DNA from: Vitrella brassicaformis
Taxonomy: Eukaryota; Sar; Vitrellaceae
Direction: 5' to 3'
NCBI GenBank assembly: GCA_001179505.1
Contig: CDMY01000514.1
Span: 1 to 61,197 of the forward strand
Length of the DNA: 61,197 nt
Shown one piece after another: positions 45,118 through 56,473 of this stretch; within the stretch, counting starts at the first letter, position 1; each line of letters starts with the position of its first letter. A program made the position numbers and the translations under genes. Under the pieces are notes generated by a model. The model was not told the DNA's origin. It did no database searches and saw only the letters and a list, made by a program, of their open reading frames with translations.

Positions 45118-46889
45118 TGTGTCTTGTCTTTCAGCGGCCAGTCGGAGCACAGATCCAGAATAGGGTCAGCCGCAGACAGACATGAAATTGATTAATGATC
45201 GCAATGGCTTCACTCCCTCACAGTCCCTCACAGTCCCTCACAGTCTGTCTTTCCTCTTGTTGTCTTGTGTCTGTCAGATACAGAACCGATTTGCGCAGAT
45301 GCAGATGCAGAAAAGGAGAAGGAGAAGGAAGAGTGAAGTTTCGGTGCAGGAAGATTCTGCTCGGCAAGCATAGGGTGTCTGTCAGCAGAATGTGTGATCG
45401 AGGGGAATTGTTGTACCGCGTTGATGGATGTGCATATTTTTTGCAAGGGATGCACGGACTCACCTATGTGATTTTCAGACGTGTTCGTTCGACAGATGGC
45501 ATGAGAGAGGCTCGTCCCCACACGCACATGTGCACACCCAAACGCAGCCTTCTATAACGCAGCCTCTTGCGCGTGCATTGGTGCAGCAACCTGTGCCTCA
45601 CCTAGTCTGGGATGAGGAGGTGCTGACCTTCATTGCTTGCGTCCATCCCTTTCCTTTGAGTTTGACCTGGTGGGTTGCAAAAGACCTGAGTGAACACTCT
45701 TTTGACCTCTTTGCGGCATGCTGCTTCCTCTGTCGTGTGCTTGAGCGACTGATTGTGTTGCGTAGAATAGCCGGGTGGGTAGAAATGCATTCGATTGCTT
45801 CGCAGTCTGCCCTGCATGTTCTTCAGCGGGCACTCGGCCTCTCTCGGCTGTCTTTCGCTCTGTCGTCTCCTGTGCGTGGCGTGAGTGGCGCGGGTGGAAC
45901 GGAAGACTCTGTCCCATCGCATGGACACAGAAACTCTCCACCTTCTTACTGTGTCCATGACTATTGTCCTGACGGCGGACGGGTAGCGAGACATGTAAGT
46001 GACGCGGCGGTACTGGATAGTGCGCTCACCTGGCATATCTATCGACTGAGTTGTTGAGAATGAACTCATTCAGACACACCCACCCATGCACTCAGACACA
46101 TATATGATTTAAGTCATGGTCAGACGTAAAGTACTCAAAGTGTGCGCACCAAGTCATTGTTGCTGTAGCTCCCTCATCGCCTTGACAAGGGAATATTTTG
46201 ACATGGATGGCCCAAAGGACATACAGGCGTCCTTTCAGAACGGCACGTTGCTGTTTTTGGGTGGAGAGCTGTCCTCGTTGGAGCGCGCGTTGACTTCGAG
46301 CAATCGACAGGAGACAAAATCTCGAGAAACAACACAGAATAGAGAATAGAGACAAGGACGGGGAAGGTCATTGCTGGCACCCATTTTCGCTGAGTGCTTC
46401 CAGTGCTGGCAATGGATCTATCTGGCCGCCTGGTACTTGCCGCCAGCTGGAAAAGGACACGCAGAGTGAGACTGTGTCCATGTGAATTCGTGTGGTAATC
46501 TTTATTCTTTCTCCTCGTGATTTTTTCTCCTCCGTTTGACCGTCCGACATGAAAACGCGCACCCCAACATTCACACAGCAAGACGTGCCATCGTGAACTC
46601 ACCCTAAAACCGCGCAGTGCCACCCTAACCCCTCAACAACATCACTCGTGATATTTCTCTCCCGAGCCATTCAGACCTCCAAAATCACAAATAGCCTACT
46701 CGGACAACACGACGCCCGTGCATGCGCTCATGCCATCGTGAACTCACCGTAAAACCGCGCACCCTAACCCCTCAAATCTGAGACGGCAACGCGGCGGTTG
46801 TGCAACGCAGCGGTTGCAACGGAGGCGCCAAAACGGCCGGGACGGAGGAGAACACGAGAAGCTCCAGGACGGACGGAGAGTGATAGAGA
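45118..46889. other. mostly unassigned region
   Basis: The longest frame (45428-46057, plus) is hydrophobic in the middle (FDLFAACCFLCRVLERLIVL) but has no clear start context, intron pattern or family. A tandem triplication of cagtccctca occurs near 45220. A 145-bp-spaced repeat (gccatcgtgaactcacc at about 46587 and 46732, followed by ctaacccctcaa) lies near the right end, upstream of the putative gene start at 46890. Confidence 0.4.
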
Positions 46890-47363
46890 ATGTCGCGTGC
46901 CTGTGTGCTTGCACTTGTTTTCTGTGTGTTTGTTTCTCTGGGACGTGTGGAGGTGAGAGAAAACGAGGAAGGGGATCTCGAGGTGTTGGACTTGGGTGCG
47001 TTTCGTGGGGAAGAAAGGGACTGGAGTTTGTGCTTTGTGCTTGTCTTGGGCCAGGCCGGGTACGATCATTGCAACGCACATCATCAGTTAACGGAAGTCA
47101 ACCAAAAAATGTGGAAAACACCTGACATTGATTGCCGTGGCACATACAATCGCCCGCTAACACACAGCATAGGCACCAGCATGCACGCCCACACACGCAG
47201 AGAGAAAGAGAAAAAGAGAGAGAAAGAGAGCGCGATAGAGAACAGAACACCAGCCCGTTCTCGTGTGTCGTGCGTAGCTTCATATAAAATGTGTCTCGAG
47301 GAAGTCGAGAAGCCGATTGCGTTGCACATCCATGGCGGCCTGCAACGCCTCGGACGTCGCTAA
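46890..47363 (+). CDS. possible secreted small protein
   Basis: The start at 46890 gives MSRACVLALVFCVFVSLGRV, a convincing signal peptide, followed at once by a possible donor (GAG then gtgaga). The unspliced frame continues for 157 codons but becomes low complexity (Arg/Glu/Lys-rich from agagaaagag repeats) and overlaps the 3' end of a minus-strand gene. Either the first 63 bp are a real first exon of an unresolved gene or the resemblance is chance. Confidence 0.35.
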   Translation: MSRACVLALVFCVFVSLGRVEVRENEEGDLEVLDLGAFRGEERDWSLCFVLVLGQAGYDHCNAHHQLTEVNQKMWKTPDIDCRGTYNRPLTHSIGTSMHAHTRREKEKKREKESAIENRTPARSRVSCVASYKMCLEEVEKPIALHIHGGLQRLGRR

Positions 47364-48545
47364 CCGCAGCGTTGTCGTGTCGATGTGAGGGTGGGACACA
47401 CGCGAGAAGAAAAAGGAGGAAGTGAGCGACGCACTCTCGTGCAGTACGCAGCCAGCCAGCCAGCCGGCCGCCACACCCCCCTCTCGTCGTCGGGGGGTGT
47501 GGGGCCGGCTGGGACTATTGCAGCTGTGTCCTATGCCGTACCAGTGGCGTGCCCGCGTAGGCGATAGTGTTGCGCAAAAGGACATCACTGATGGCGGCGA
47601 CGGCAGACTCCAGGTAGCAACAGAACATGCTGTAAGGACAGAGGAGAGAGACATCCGCACACACAGACACACACAGGGCTTGTGTGGTCCTCGCAGCTGT
47701 CCAGTCGACTCACTTGGTGCTGGCGGGCTCGAAGTGCAGGACCTCCATCGTGTACCGGCGAGCGATGGCGAGGGCGTCTGTCTGGGTCGGGGGCCGGTTT
47801 GGGACGAGCCGGGCACGGTCGAAGGCCTCCTGCAGGTTGCCGTCAAAGAACAGGCCCAGCATGAGAAGGACATACTTGAGGAAGCGGCTTGTAGTCATGA
47901 GTGTCACATGCGACATGACGACAATCGTATCCAGCCGCTGGCCGAACTTGCCGAAAGACCGCTTGCCGCACTCGGCGAAACGGTCGAAGAACGCCGAGTC
48001 AGTGGCAGGATTCTTGGTCGCTTCACGAAGGGCGTCACCGCACTGCACGTCCAGTGCTGCCAGGGGCTCGATGAGCTCGTGAAGGACGGGATGCAGCAGC
48101 TGCACCCCATCCTGGACAATCTGCGCTGGGAGCCGCTCGTGGGCGGTGGTGGCTACATGCTGCAGGTAGCGTCGACGAATTTTCACCACATAGCAGGGGG
48201 GAAGCCGCAACGTCCTCTTGGCGCCTTGGTTGATTTGTGTCCTCGCCGACGAACTGACCGCGCACCACCTGCAGACGCCTGCAAACATTCACAGAATACC
48301 GTGACGGGCTCGACATCGTGCGACAGTGCAGCAGAGCCCACTTGAGGTATTCCTCAATGCTGCCGATGAAGTGAAGCTTTGGAGGGCGCACGCCGAAGAG
48401 TGTGACGGCATCATAGCGCTTGTTCTGCACCCGGTCGGCAATGTGGAATTGCTGGTTGTCAGTCAGCTGCCGGTACGCAGGCAGGCGGGCCCGCATCGCG
48501 ACGCCGGCGAGCTGGTTGGCTTGAACACCGGCGGGCGTTGGTCTC
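47280..48545 (-). CDS. hypothetical helical protein, possibly frameshifted
   Basis: Coding-like minus frames include LAGVAMRARLPAYRQLTDNQ and LHFIGSIEEYLKWALLHC (48.35-48.5 kb), LREATKNPATDSAFF, FLKYVLLMLGLFFDGNLQEA and RRYTMEVLHFEPASTK (47.7-48.1 kb), and a last exon ending LRLATSEALQAAMDVQ and RNRLLDFLETHFI at a stop at 47280. The first and second blocks are in different frames, and I found no acceptable intron between them (about 48230-48300), so there may be an indel, a sequencing error or a pseudogene. The 5' end is open: an acceptor-like gtgcag precedes the first block. Family unknown. Confidence 0.45.
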
Positions 48546-48594
48546 CTTCTGCACTCCTCTTCTCACTCCATCCTTTTCTCCCCAACCCCCAGCG

Positions 48595-48915
48595 ACGAGA
48601 CACTCTACGTGTATCAGGACGGGGAACAAGTCCCAGCAGATGCCCAGATGTACCACACTCACTGCCCGTACGTCACCTGCAACGAACCACACATCGTCAA
48701 ATACAAAATCATCAAGGCGTAAGCTCCTCACATACATACAGTCACGCACACGAGCACAATCACACATCCATCCCATCTCCTTCCTTCCTTCCTTCCTACC
48801 TTGTTCACTCACAGCAATTCAGTGCCAAGTGCGCCTCCAGCGCCCAACAGTGCTTCCAGCAGCGCATCCGCGTCCAGCAGTGCATCCAGCAGTGCACTCG
48901 CTACCATCACTGAGT
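48595..48915 (+). CDS. possible 3' exons of a short gene
   Basis: After an acceptor (acccccag at about 48593) a compact frame reads DETLYVYQDGEQVPADAQMY then CPYVTCNEPHIVKYKIIKA. It looks coding because of its balanced composition inside simple-sequence surroundings. A second piece after ctcacag (48814) gives a Ser/Ala-rich tail ending ALATITE and a stop. No upstream exon was found. It is head-to-head with the previous minus-strand frame. Confidence 0.35.
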
Positions 48916-48925
48916 AGCCTACCTG

Positions 48926-48957
<32 letters not shown>

Positions 48958-49880
48958 TGCATGCACAGACGCGCTTCTCTGTGCCCTGTGCTTTTCACCT
49001 GCATGTATATCTCCCCCACCTGCACCACACCACCGCAATCACACCACAGACCAACTCATGATCAACACACCTGCACCGTCTTCCAAACGAACGACAACAC
49101 ATCGCCTGGACACACACAGCAGCACATAAGTCAACGCCACCTGCACCACACACGCACAGCACCGCAGTGAATACGCGTCGGCCGATGGATGGATGGACGC
49201 GTCTCCTCGCCAGAAGCAACGCTGCTGGGAGCAGGTGCCTGTACATACACAACACAACCTTCTTCCACACGCACGGCAACACATCGCACGAAACGCACAG
49301 CCCCCTCATCTGCACCGACGTAATGGCACCATCTGTGTCCGACTTTCTTGTGTGAAATTCACCTCCAGATGTGGCTTGGACACAGACAACCTTCTGATGA
49401 AACAGACGGCCTCCTCATCTGCAGCACCATCTGTATCCGACTTCATCCGCGTGAAATTCACCTCCAGATGTGGCCATTTCCCCGCCTTGCCTATCTTCCA
49501 TGACTGTGACATCTGCAGATGTGGCCATCTTTCGTTGTCTTCCATGGTTTCCCGCTCTCAATTACCAAACTCCAAGCTCCCTGATGACCCATACACGTGC
49601 ATAAAAGCTGTTTGGCGGTGGGAACGCTCCACTGTTGGATGTTGCTCAGACTTGAACTCTCCAAAAAACGCGGGGTGGACTTCCTCTGTGCGAGCTGGAG
49701 GTCGATCCCTTGGGTTAATAAATTTAGGGTTTTTCTACTACTCTTTCCAGCTCGCGATTGAACTATCCCCGAGTTGTATTATTGGGTAAGCCGCCGCCTC
49801 GGGCGCACCTCGTCGTCGGCAATACGTACGACGACCTTGTGGTGAGGGGACGAGCACGGACTGTCTTCAGACACTTGTCC
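48916..49880. other. spacer with short tandem repeats
   Basis: Contains an ACAC tract (48931-48956) and about two copies of a 98-bp-spaced unit (gcaccatctgt...ccgactt...gtgaaattcacctccagatgtgg at about 49326-49375 and 49424-49473), with a third, shorter echo at about 49508-49530. No gene recognised. Confidence 0.5.
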
Positions 49881-51003
49881 TTTTTCTTCTAACAGGGACG
49901 GTGGCTGGCCTGGGGCCTCGATGATGCTATCCCTGGTGGAAGTGGGTCCGCCTCTGGTGGAACGCGGGGATTCTGGTGCGTCAGGTTCGGCAGGACTAGG
50001 GGTGAGGCTCGGTTCAAGGTGAATGCGTGTTGCCTCAAGTTCATTAGAAAGCGTTGTGACGACAACTTCCAGTCCGAGAGATGCTTGGTGAGATGCTCAC
50101 TGAGACCCGAGACCCAACGCTGCGCCGGACTGCATGTCCACGGACATACTTGTGTGCAGGCGATCCGTGAGTACGACAGAAGTCGGCCTGTGAGGGAGCT
50201 CTTCTATTTTGGAACTGGCAAATCGTTGAAAGCGGCACGGCAGAATGCGAAAATGGTACGTCCCATACACAGCCTAAAGAGACACGACGATTCCCCTGTC
50301 GTGTCAATCTCAGGCGTGCTTTATGGATCCCTCAATTCGATTTCTAACTACCTGCCGCAGGAGCTACACATTGGTGTTCAACATCTGTCCCAGGAGGCGC
50401 CTGCTCCAGGACATCATCTCGCCCCAGAACAACAGCAGCATGGCCCCGACCAGTCAGCGTAGCGGCGAGCCGGTACGCAATGTGTTCAGCGCGTGCTATT
50501 ACCGCCGAACGCACCCCTACAAGCGCTGCGTTTTGGTATCTGTCTGCATCAGGTCCCTTTGCTGTTCACGGGGTTCATCGTGGTACGTTGGCAATGGGCA
50601 CTGTCCGCTCTACTCCCTACCGTGCTGTGTCATCTATCAGAATGGTGGGAATGGCGTCGTGGATGCGCTCGACACTGTCTTCGCATCGCCAGACACGAAG
50701 GGCACAGGCATGAAGGTCGCGTACGACTTGGCAAAGGAATGGGGGCCAGGTCAGTGAGTTTCCTCTCGGGGGACGGCACTGAACGGGTGGGAGGGGGCCG
50801 TCCAGTCTGCCACTCGGTCATTGGTCGTGTTTACGCTTGCTGTGTTGGTTGGCAGACTTTGGCCCACCGAAGGGCTTCCAACCCATGGAAAAGAATCTGG
50901 GATTGCTCCCCGGCCTGTCTGGTGAGGATGGTGGGGGGCGACAGGAAAAGGACGGACCGATCACAAACCACACTGCTGGTGGGCAGGGTGCACACCAGTA
51001 AAC
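49881..51003 (+). CDS. possible multi-exon gene, unknown
   Basis: After an acceptor (ctaacag, about 49895) a frame reads GRWLAWGLDDAIPGG and GFWCVRFGRTRGEARFK, then a cysteine- and arginine-rich piece with LFYFGTGKSLKAARQNAKM ending at a donor near 50255. Further coding-like pieces are SYTLVFNICPRRRLLQDI (50.4 kb), GVVDALDTVFASPDTKGTG (50.7 kb) and DFGPPKGFQPMEKNLG (50.87 kb), before a TAA at about 51000. The W-R-x-F and A-A-x-x-A spacing vaguely recalls AP2 DNA-binding domains, which are common in apicomplexan relatives, but I would not assign it. Start unknown. Confidence 0.35.
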
Positions 51004-52296
51004 AGCTACATAGCTGGAGCACCCGGATCATGTGGGTTGTCTGCCCATTGCTGCATGATCATTTTGCACCACTCGTGGTGGAATTAGTTTGATTGTCCTA
51101 TGTGTCCTCTGTCTGTATCGCGTACACCCGCGCACCGTAAACACAACTGGTATCCTGCCCCAGGCTGTGCACGCAGTCTGAATACTTGCATAGGTAGTCA
51201 AGCTGCGCGTGCAGCTCAGTATTTGTGTTCTTTGTACACCCGTGTGCTGCCCTCCCTCAGCTACAGTGCCTGTGATTCATTGTGGGGGGATTGTGGGTGT
51301 GGATGATAGTGTATGGGCGACCGAGTCTTACATGCTGCTTATATGCACCTTGTCATTGTTGTGCCCATCCGGGCCATTCCGATTTTTCGGGTTTTCATTC
51401 CATTTGTGTAGCCATCGGACGACTTTCACTAGCCGTATATGACGTGGGATGATAGTCTTATTTCGATGTCCAGTTAGGTTCCGTGTACGCCGATGCACTC
51501 CCTATCTCTGATGCTGTGACGAGAGCGCGACGACAATTTTTGACGCCGTAAGTCATGTGACGTCTGCGCTTCGCCTCACATGAGACGCTTGTGGGTACCG
51601 ATTTTTCGTCTGCTATTCTATCCATCCATCCATCCATCCACCTACACTGATCAGTATAGCACGCTCCATCTACCATCCATACGTCTGAGGCGTGGGTTGA
51701 ATTCATATCATGTGAAACGGACTCTGCTGCGTTCGAATGATCTTAAGAGGTCTCACATGTCATTGAGTGCCATGACAATGAGCGTGCAACGGGCAAGAAA
51801 CGAAAGAATCACTCTGTCATTGTGCACCGACACGGCGTCACACGGAGACACCCAACATGGCTGAACAGGCTCCAGCCACCCGCACCCATCTGAGAATGGA
51901 TGGTTTTTCGCCGCTTCAGAAATTTGAGGGGGGGAAAAAAGAGTCAATGTAGTGGAGGGCGGCTCGGGTGAGTGATTCACGGCGAGAAACCCCGCATGAA
52001 ACAAACAGGAGATAAAGCAATCACTTGCTTGTGCGTATAAACCAATCAAGCGCCTGGACACACGGACAATCTTACCCTTAACCACCACCCATCAAGCGCC
52101 TAAAGCAATCAGCCCTGTACTGATTGCTTTAGGCGGTACTTACTGTACCCATCTCAAATAAATGAGCTGCAAGGGATTGCGCATTTTTACTTTGAGAAAT
52201 GCGGGCGCAGCGTTCTTGACACATAAAAACCTACTCCTCACGGGGCACTGAAAAATGAATCATTTTGGAAACCACCCCAACGTAAGTGATATTTTT
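51004..52296. other. spacer without recognised gene
   Basis: Short frames only, with a CATC microsatellite near 51620. A strong hairpin at 52097-52135 is listed separately. Confidence 0.45.
52097..52135. other. perfect 15-bp inverted repeat (hairpin)
   Basis: The arm cgcctaaagcaatca (52097-52111) is exactly complementary to tgattgctttaggcg (52121-52135), with a 9-base loop gccctgtac. Parts of the arm (atcaagcgcct, aaagcaatca) recur in the preceding 120 bases. Function unknown; it could be a terminator-like or mobile-element end structure. Confidence 0.8.
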
Positions 52297-53618
52297 TCTC
52301 CTGACACAGGGCAAACAAGCCCAGAGAAACCGCACCACGCTGTCGTCCGTCGTCTGAAGGTGATTTCCAGGCCCACACCATTGCCTGCAAAATTGTTTGA
52401 GAAGCGGATTGTGTCTCTGACAAGAGCCTTTCGGTCCCGAATCATCCAATTAGCAGCTGAAACCGCATAGTTATCTCTGCAAGGACCCGACCTGCCCACA
52501 GTTGCCCACATAAAATTCTGCCACAATGGGGCGGTGGTATGTCAAAGGAGTCACATCAAGAAGTTCTCCGTTTTTCGTCTCGCTTCGTTCTTCCAGGTCT
52601 TTCAGTGGTAAATATCTGGGCTCTCCACTATGCCACCCTGCGCATGCCTTTTCTGTTGCTGCCAGTCCAAAATCGATGTGTGCGTGGGGCCGATGGTTGG
52701 TGCCCCGGGAAGGCTTAAACTATGCGAAGGTGAGACCCGAAGGGCCGAGCCGAGCCACGAGTAGCCAGTGATTTGACTCTATGTAGAATGAAACTCTGTC
52801 CCACCTGCGCGGACATCTATTCACGCGAAGACGAAAAAATAGAAACGAAGGACAGTGAAGAATCATGCGGACAAATTACGAGTACAAATGCCTCAACACA
52901 CGCGCAAGCCGGAGGCGTCACGTGTATGAGCTATAGACACCATAAAAAGCAAAGATCGGCACACAGAGCGAGACAGACCCTGTCGCGGCCATGCTCGCAC
53001 GTACATTCGCGGGGTCGACATAATGAACGCGTTACTGCTTACACCCCCAACCGTGGGCGGCGGCTGAGCCTCTGGAACACTCGTTCGGCATTGACAAAGC
53101 CGGCGCCTGTCACACACAGAGAGATGACACTGAGATGGGCCAGGCCCTCCGTATTCTTCTGCTCAGCTGCCTGACCTGTCTTAGAGTCAAACCCTTCGTC
53201 AAACTGGGCTGTAGCGGGATCTGGATCAGCACAGAGAGAGCAATACAAGCCTCACCCCGACTGCACATGGGCACCTCGACTGCACATGGGCACTGACCGT
53301 TCATATCGTCAGCTGTTTCCATCACCAGTTGCTGAATCTCCTTTGGCCTGAGTGCTTTGTCGAAGTCTAGCATCAAGCCTGCCGGCAGAGGAACAGAGGT
53401 GCGTCGTTTTCTGATGGGGTGGACTTGTCTCACTGACCTGCCAGTCCGGCGATGTGAGACGCTGCCGCTGTGCTGCCACGGAAGTCTGATGATTCACTCA
53501 AGCGCACACACTACACGTGCAGCCACTGGTGCGCTTGACGCCTGAAGTACTCACTTGAGGCCCCACTTATACGACAGACACACACAAAAAAAAAACACAC
53601 ACAGAGCCATAGATAATC
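52297..53618. repeat. segmental duplication, left copy
   Basis: This block matches 59763-61033 in the same orientation with scattered substitutions and small indels. It contains the last three exons of subtilase A (minus) and about 740 bp of its downstream flank. The flank includes a plus-strand frame (52526-52771) whose C-terminal part (YLGSPLCHPAHAFSVAASPK onward) is preserved in both copies. Confidence 0.85.
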
Positions 53619-56346
53619 GGTCGTCCAGGCATCGTTCTACGCCCGTTCGTGCGCTCACTATAATCTCGTCTTGGTACCTGAAGCGAAATTTGCCGATGAG
53701 CGTGTCACCAAAAGCGTGTCGGTCGTTTTCGTACCATCAGGCCCTATGAAATTTGGTCGCATTCGAGCTTGTGGCGGGGTGATGCGCCTGCCTTGTGCAT
53801 CAAAGGACTTTTGGAACGCACCTGCACGCAGCCCACCAGATGGATACGCACGCTCTTCTGGCTCTTATACTTGCCTCGCGAAGAGCTGCGTCTGACTTTA
53901 GCTGGCGCGGTCCCGAACGCTGGGGTGCTGTTGTAGAAGGCGGCACCTACGCTCGACGCGCCAAGGGCATTCACTCTTCCGAAGCCGGAAACCACACGGC
54001 TAGGCGGCGCGAACTTTGACAGGTTCTGCGCCAAAGTCCCGTCACCAAGATCAGGGTTGACGAGCGCGATCACACCCGGGTCTGGCCCCGGACTGAGGAG
54101 GCACAAAGAAAGGAAAGGGATGTTTGTGTGTTTTCTCGTCATCCTCGGGACAGATACCGACACCGACTCACTCGATTCCCAGTGGTGGGATGAACTTGCC
54201 CACTTTGATCGTAACGTCCGTGAAGGTGTCGGAAAACAACGGCGAAATCACTTCGATCGGATCGTTATTCCTACTCAAAAGGAGAAATAGAAACACACAA
54301 GTGCCTTTTGACGACTCGCACATATACAAGCACCTGTTGTTTTCGGTCGCCGCAATAAGAAGCTCGCCATTCTTGTCAAAGACGAGGAGATCCAAGTCGG
54401 TCTGTGCCCCCACACCACCAACGCTCTTGTACTACAGAACAGTCAGACAGAGAGAGAGACAGACAGACAGCAGACAGACCACACCGTGGCTCTTCACCCA
54501 CCGGTGACTTACATTCTGATCCCACTGAAGGATCAGGTCCAACGCAAAGCCCCCCATATTCTCCACGAGGGTCACATTCAGTGAGGTGGAGTTTGTGGCG
54601 CTCCACACGTGAAACTCGTACGTGAAGATCGCGTCCTCGTATGTCGTGAAGTCGACGGTCTCACGTAAGCCCGAAGAACGGAAGGGCTCCCAAAACCTGC
54701 ACAAGGATTTCCGTCGAGATGCGTTCACCCCTTTTCCCCTTGACCACCTACCCCCTGTCTGCATTGTCCCCATGCGCCGCAATGTACGAGACCCCCGACG
54801 TACGAGCGACATTGTCGATTGCCTTTTCGACCACGCCAGGAGCGAAGAAAGGTCTGCAGTAGCCAGGCAACCAGAGCCTGCTGCTTTCGTCTGGTAGGCG
54901 AAAGAAGTGGATACTCGTAGTAGGACTGCGAAGAAGTGTCGTCCACGATGACTTCGCATTCTGTCTCTTTGGCAAGCCGCTCGATGCCTGCACAACAATG
55001 ATTGGCTGGCTGGTTGTTGTGCATCAATTGCATCACGTCGATCACCTGTCGCAAGGCTAGCCTCTCCCCTAGCGGATGAATGGAACACGAATTTCGGCAG
55101 ACCCGGAACCTACATGCATATGGATTTCATTTTCAAAGCCATCATGACCTGCAGAAAACGGTTACAACATCGTAAATCAGCTCCATCATGCCAGTGCCCT
55201 ATAGCAAGTCAGAGGACACATGGAGCGGAATGCCATCCGTGACCACTGTATACTCTTCCGTGTACCCGTGCGGCGCACAGGAAAAAACAGTTCTGGACAA
55301 ACAAGTACATAATACAAATCAACCCATTGGGCCCACCTACTCCCTTCTCCGCATTGGTCTTACCTTCAACGCTTCCACTTTCCTCGGTAGTTCACACTTC
55401 TGCTTAAGATCGCCTCCATCGTGACTGTCAGACAAGACGCCTGCAAGAGTCAGATAAGCTCATACTCCGTGTCGACCTACTGACTCGTTGCTCCACCAAC
55501 CGATGCACTTGAGGGATCTGCCGTCCAGTGGCCGTCCGTTGACATTGTAGGTGCGTCTCACCACGTCGGTACCCATCGCCCTATCGCCCTGCGACACCAC
55601 ACGCCGGCTGCAGTCACGCTGCTGTCTTGGAGCATCTCCCGTATCCCTTCGGTGGCCGCGCATCGGCCAGCGGCTCGTCGTTCTGACAGCGTGAACAATT
55701 GAAATCCCTTCGACATCTAGCATGCGTCCAATCGAATCATATCTGTGTCGACAGGCAACGCGTGTGACCAGATGAGAGGCGCAACCGCATCCTTTCTGTA
55801 TCCTTCGTCCTCACGGCAGCATCCCCGAGACGATGCGTTCGTAACGGACCAGATCTCGCATGCCCAAGGCCCGTAGCGTTGCCTCGAGCGTCTTCACTCC
55901 TGCCTTCTGCTTGATGGTCACGTCCACATAGACGCCCTCCGGAGTAACCCTTGTCCCCGTCGCACGGGAAAACTCGGCCAGCTTCGACGGCGAGCGGAAG
56001 AGGCCCCGCCAGCGGTCGAAATTGGAGCCAGCCAGGACACCCACTTGGGCTGGGGAATCGAAGTCGGTGAAGGGGTCGCTGACGTCATTGCCCTTTGTCG
56101 CTCCGTGCAGACGCTACACACAAAGACAAAGAGAAAGGTAGATGCGTACGGTCCGCATCATGATGTCAGTGCTTTTCTCAGCCCCTATACCTGCTCCCGT
56201 GCTAAGAAGTGCAACGTGACCAGGATGGTGTCGATGCCAATTCTGGGCTTCGTGAATCGTTTGAGGTCGTTCCGAATCGAAGAGGAGTCGCCCTCAAACG
56301 ATTCAGAACCACAAAACCAGAGAACCACAAACAAGGTCAAGCGCAT
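53039..56346 (-). CDS. subtilase-like (S8) secreted protein A
   Basis: Starts MRLTLFVVLWFCGSESFEG (signal peptide) at 56346; first exons 56191-56346, 55815-56113, 55501-55742 and 55364-55440 join in phase. Family blocks: GDRAMGTDVVRRTYNV, IGVLSDSHDGGDL (Asp motif present), CEVIVDDTSS, VVEKAIDNVARTSGVSYIAA followed by HGDNAD, LILQWDQN, TDLDLLVFDKNGELL, NNDPIEV, FYNSTPAFGTAP, SSSRGK, then FRGSTAAASHIAGLAG. At the nucleophile block GTSxxxPH the read is G-S-T, so Thr sits at the Ser position. Last exons carry LDFDKALRPKEIQQLVMETA and GAGFVNAERVF, ending at 53039. Exons at about 54.99-55.36 kb were not solved. It is the head-to-head neighbour of paralogue B. Confidence 0.75.
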
Positions 56347-56473
56347 ACTTGGTAGCACTTCGCGGAAAGGTGGTGTGAAATAATAGTACGCACCAGATTT
56401 GCACCTTCCTCGACACACTCTTTGACGTAGAAGTACTTGTTCGTCTCCTTCGTGTCGCCCTTCTCGAAGCACG
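56347..56473. promoter_or_regulatory. shared intergenic region of divergent subtilases A and B
   Basis: The start codons of two paralogous secreted-protein genes on opposite strands are 127 bp apart, so they must share regulatory sequence. No motif is obvious by eye. Confidence 0.45.

Noticed and set aside
54432-55088. Single long minus frame in subtilase A taken as one exon
   Set aside because: Subtilase blocks occur in different frames within it, so it contains introns and is not a single exon.
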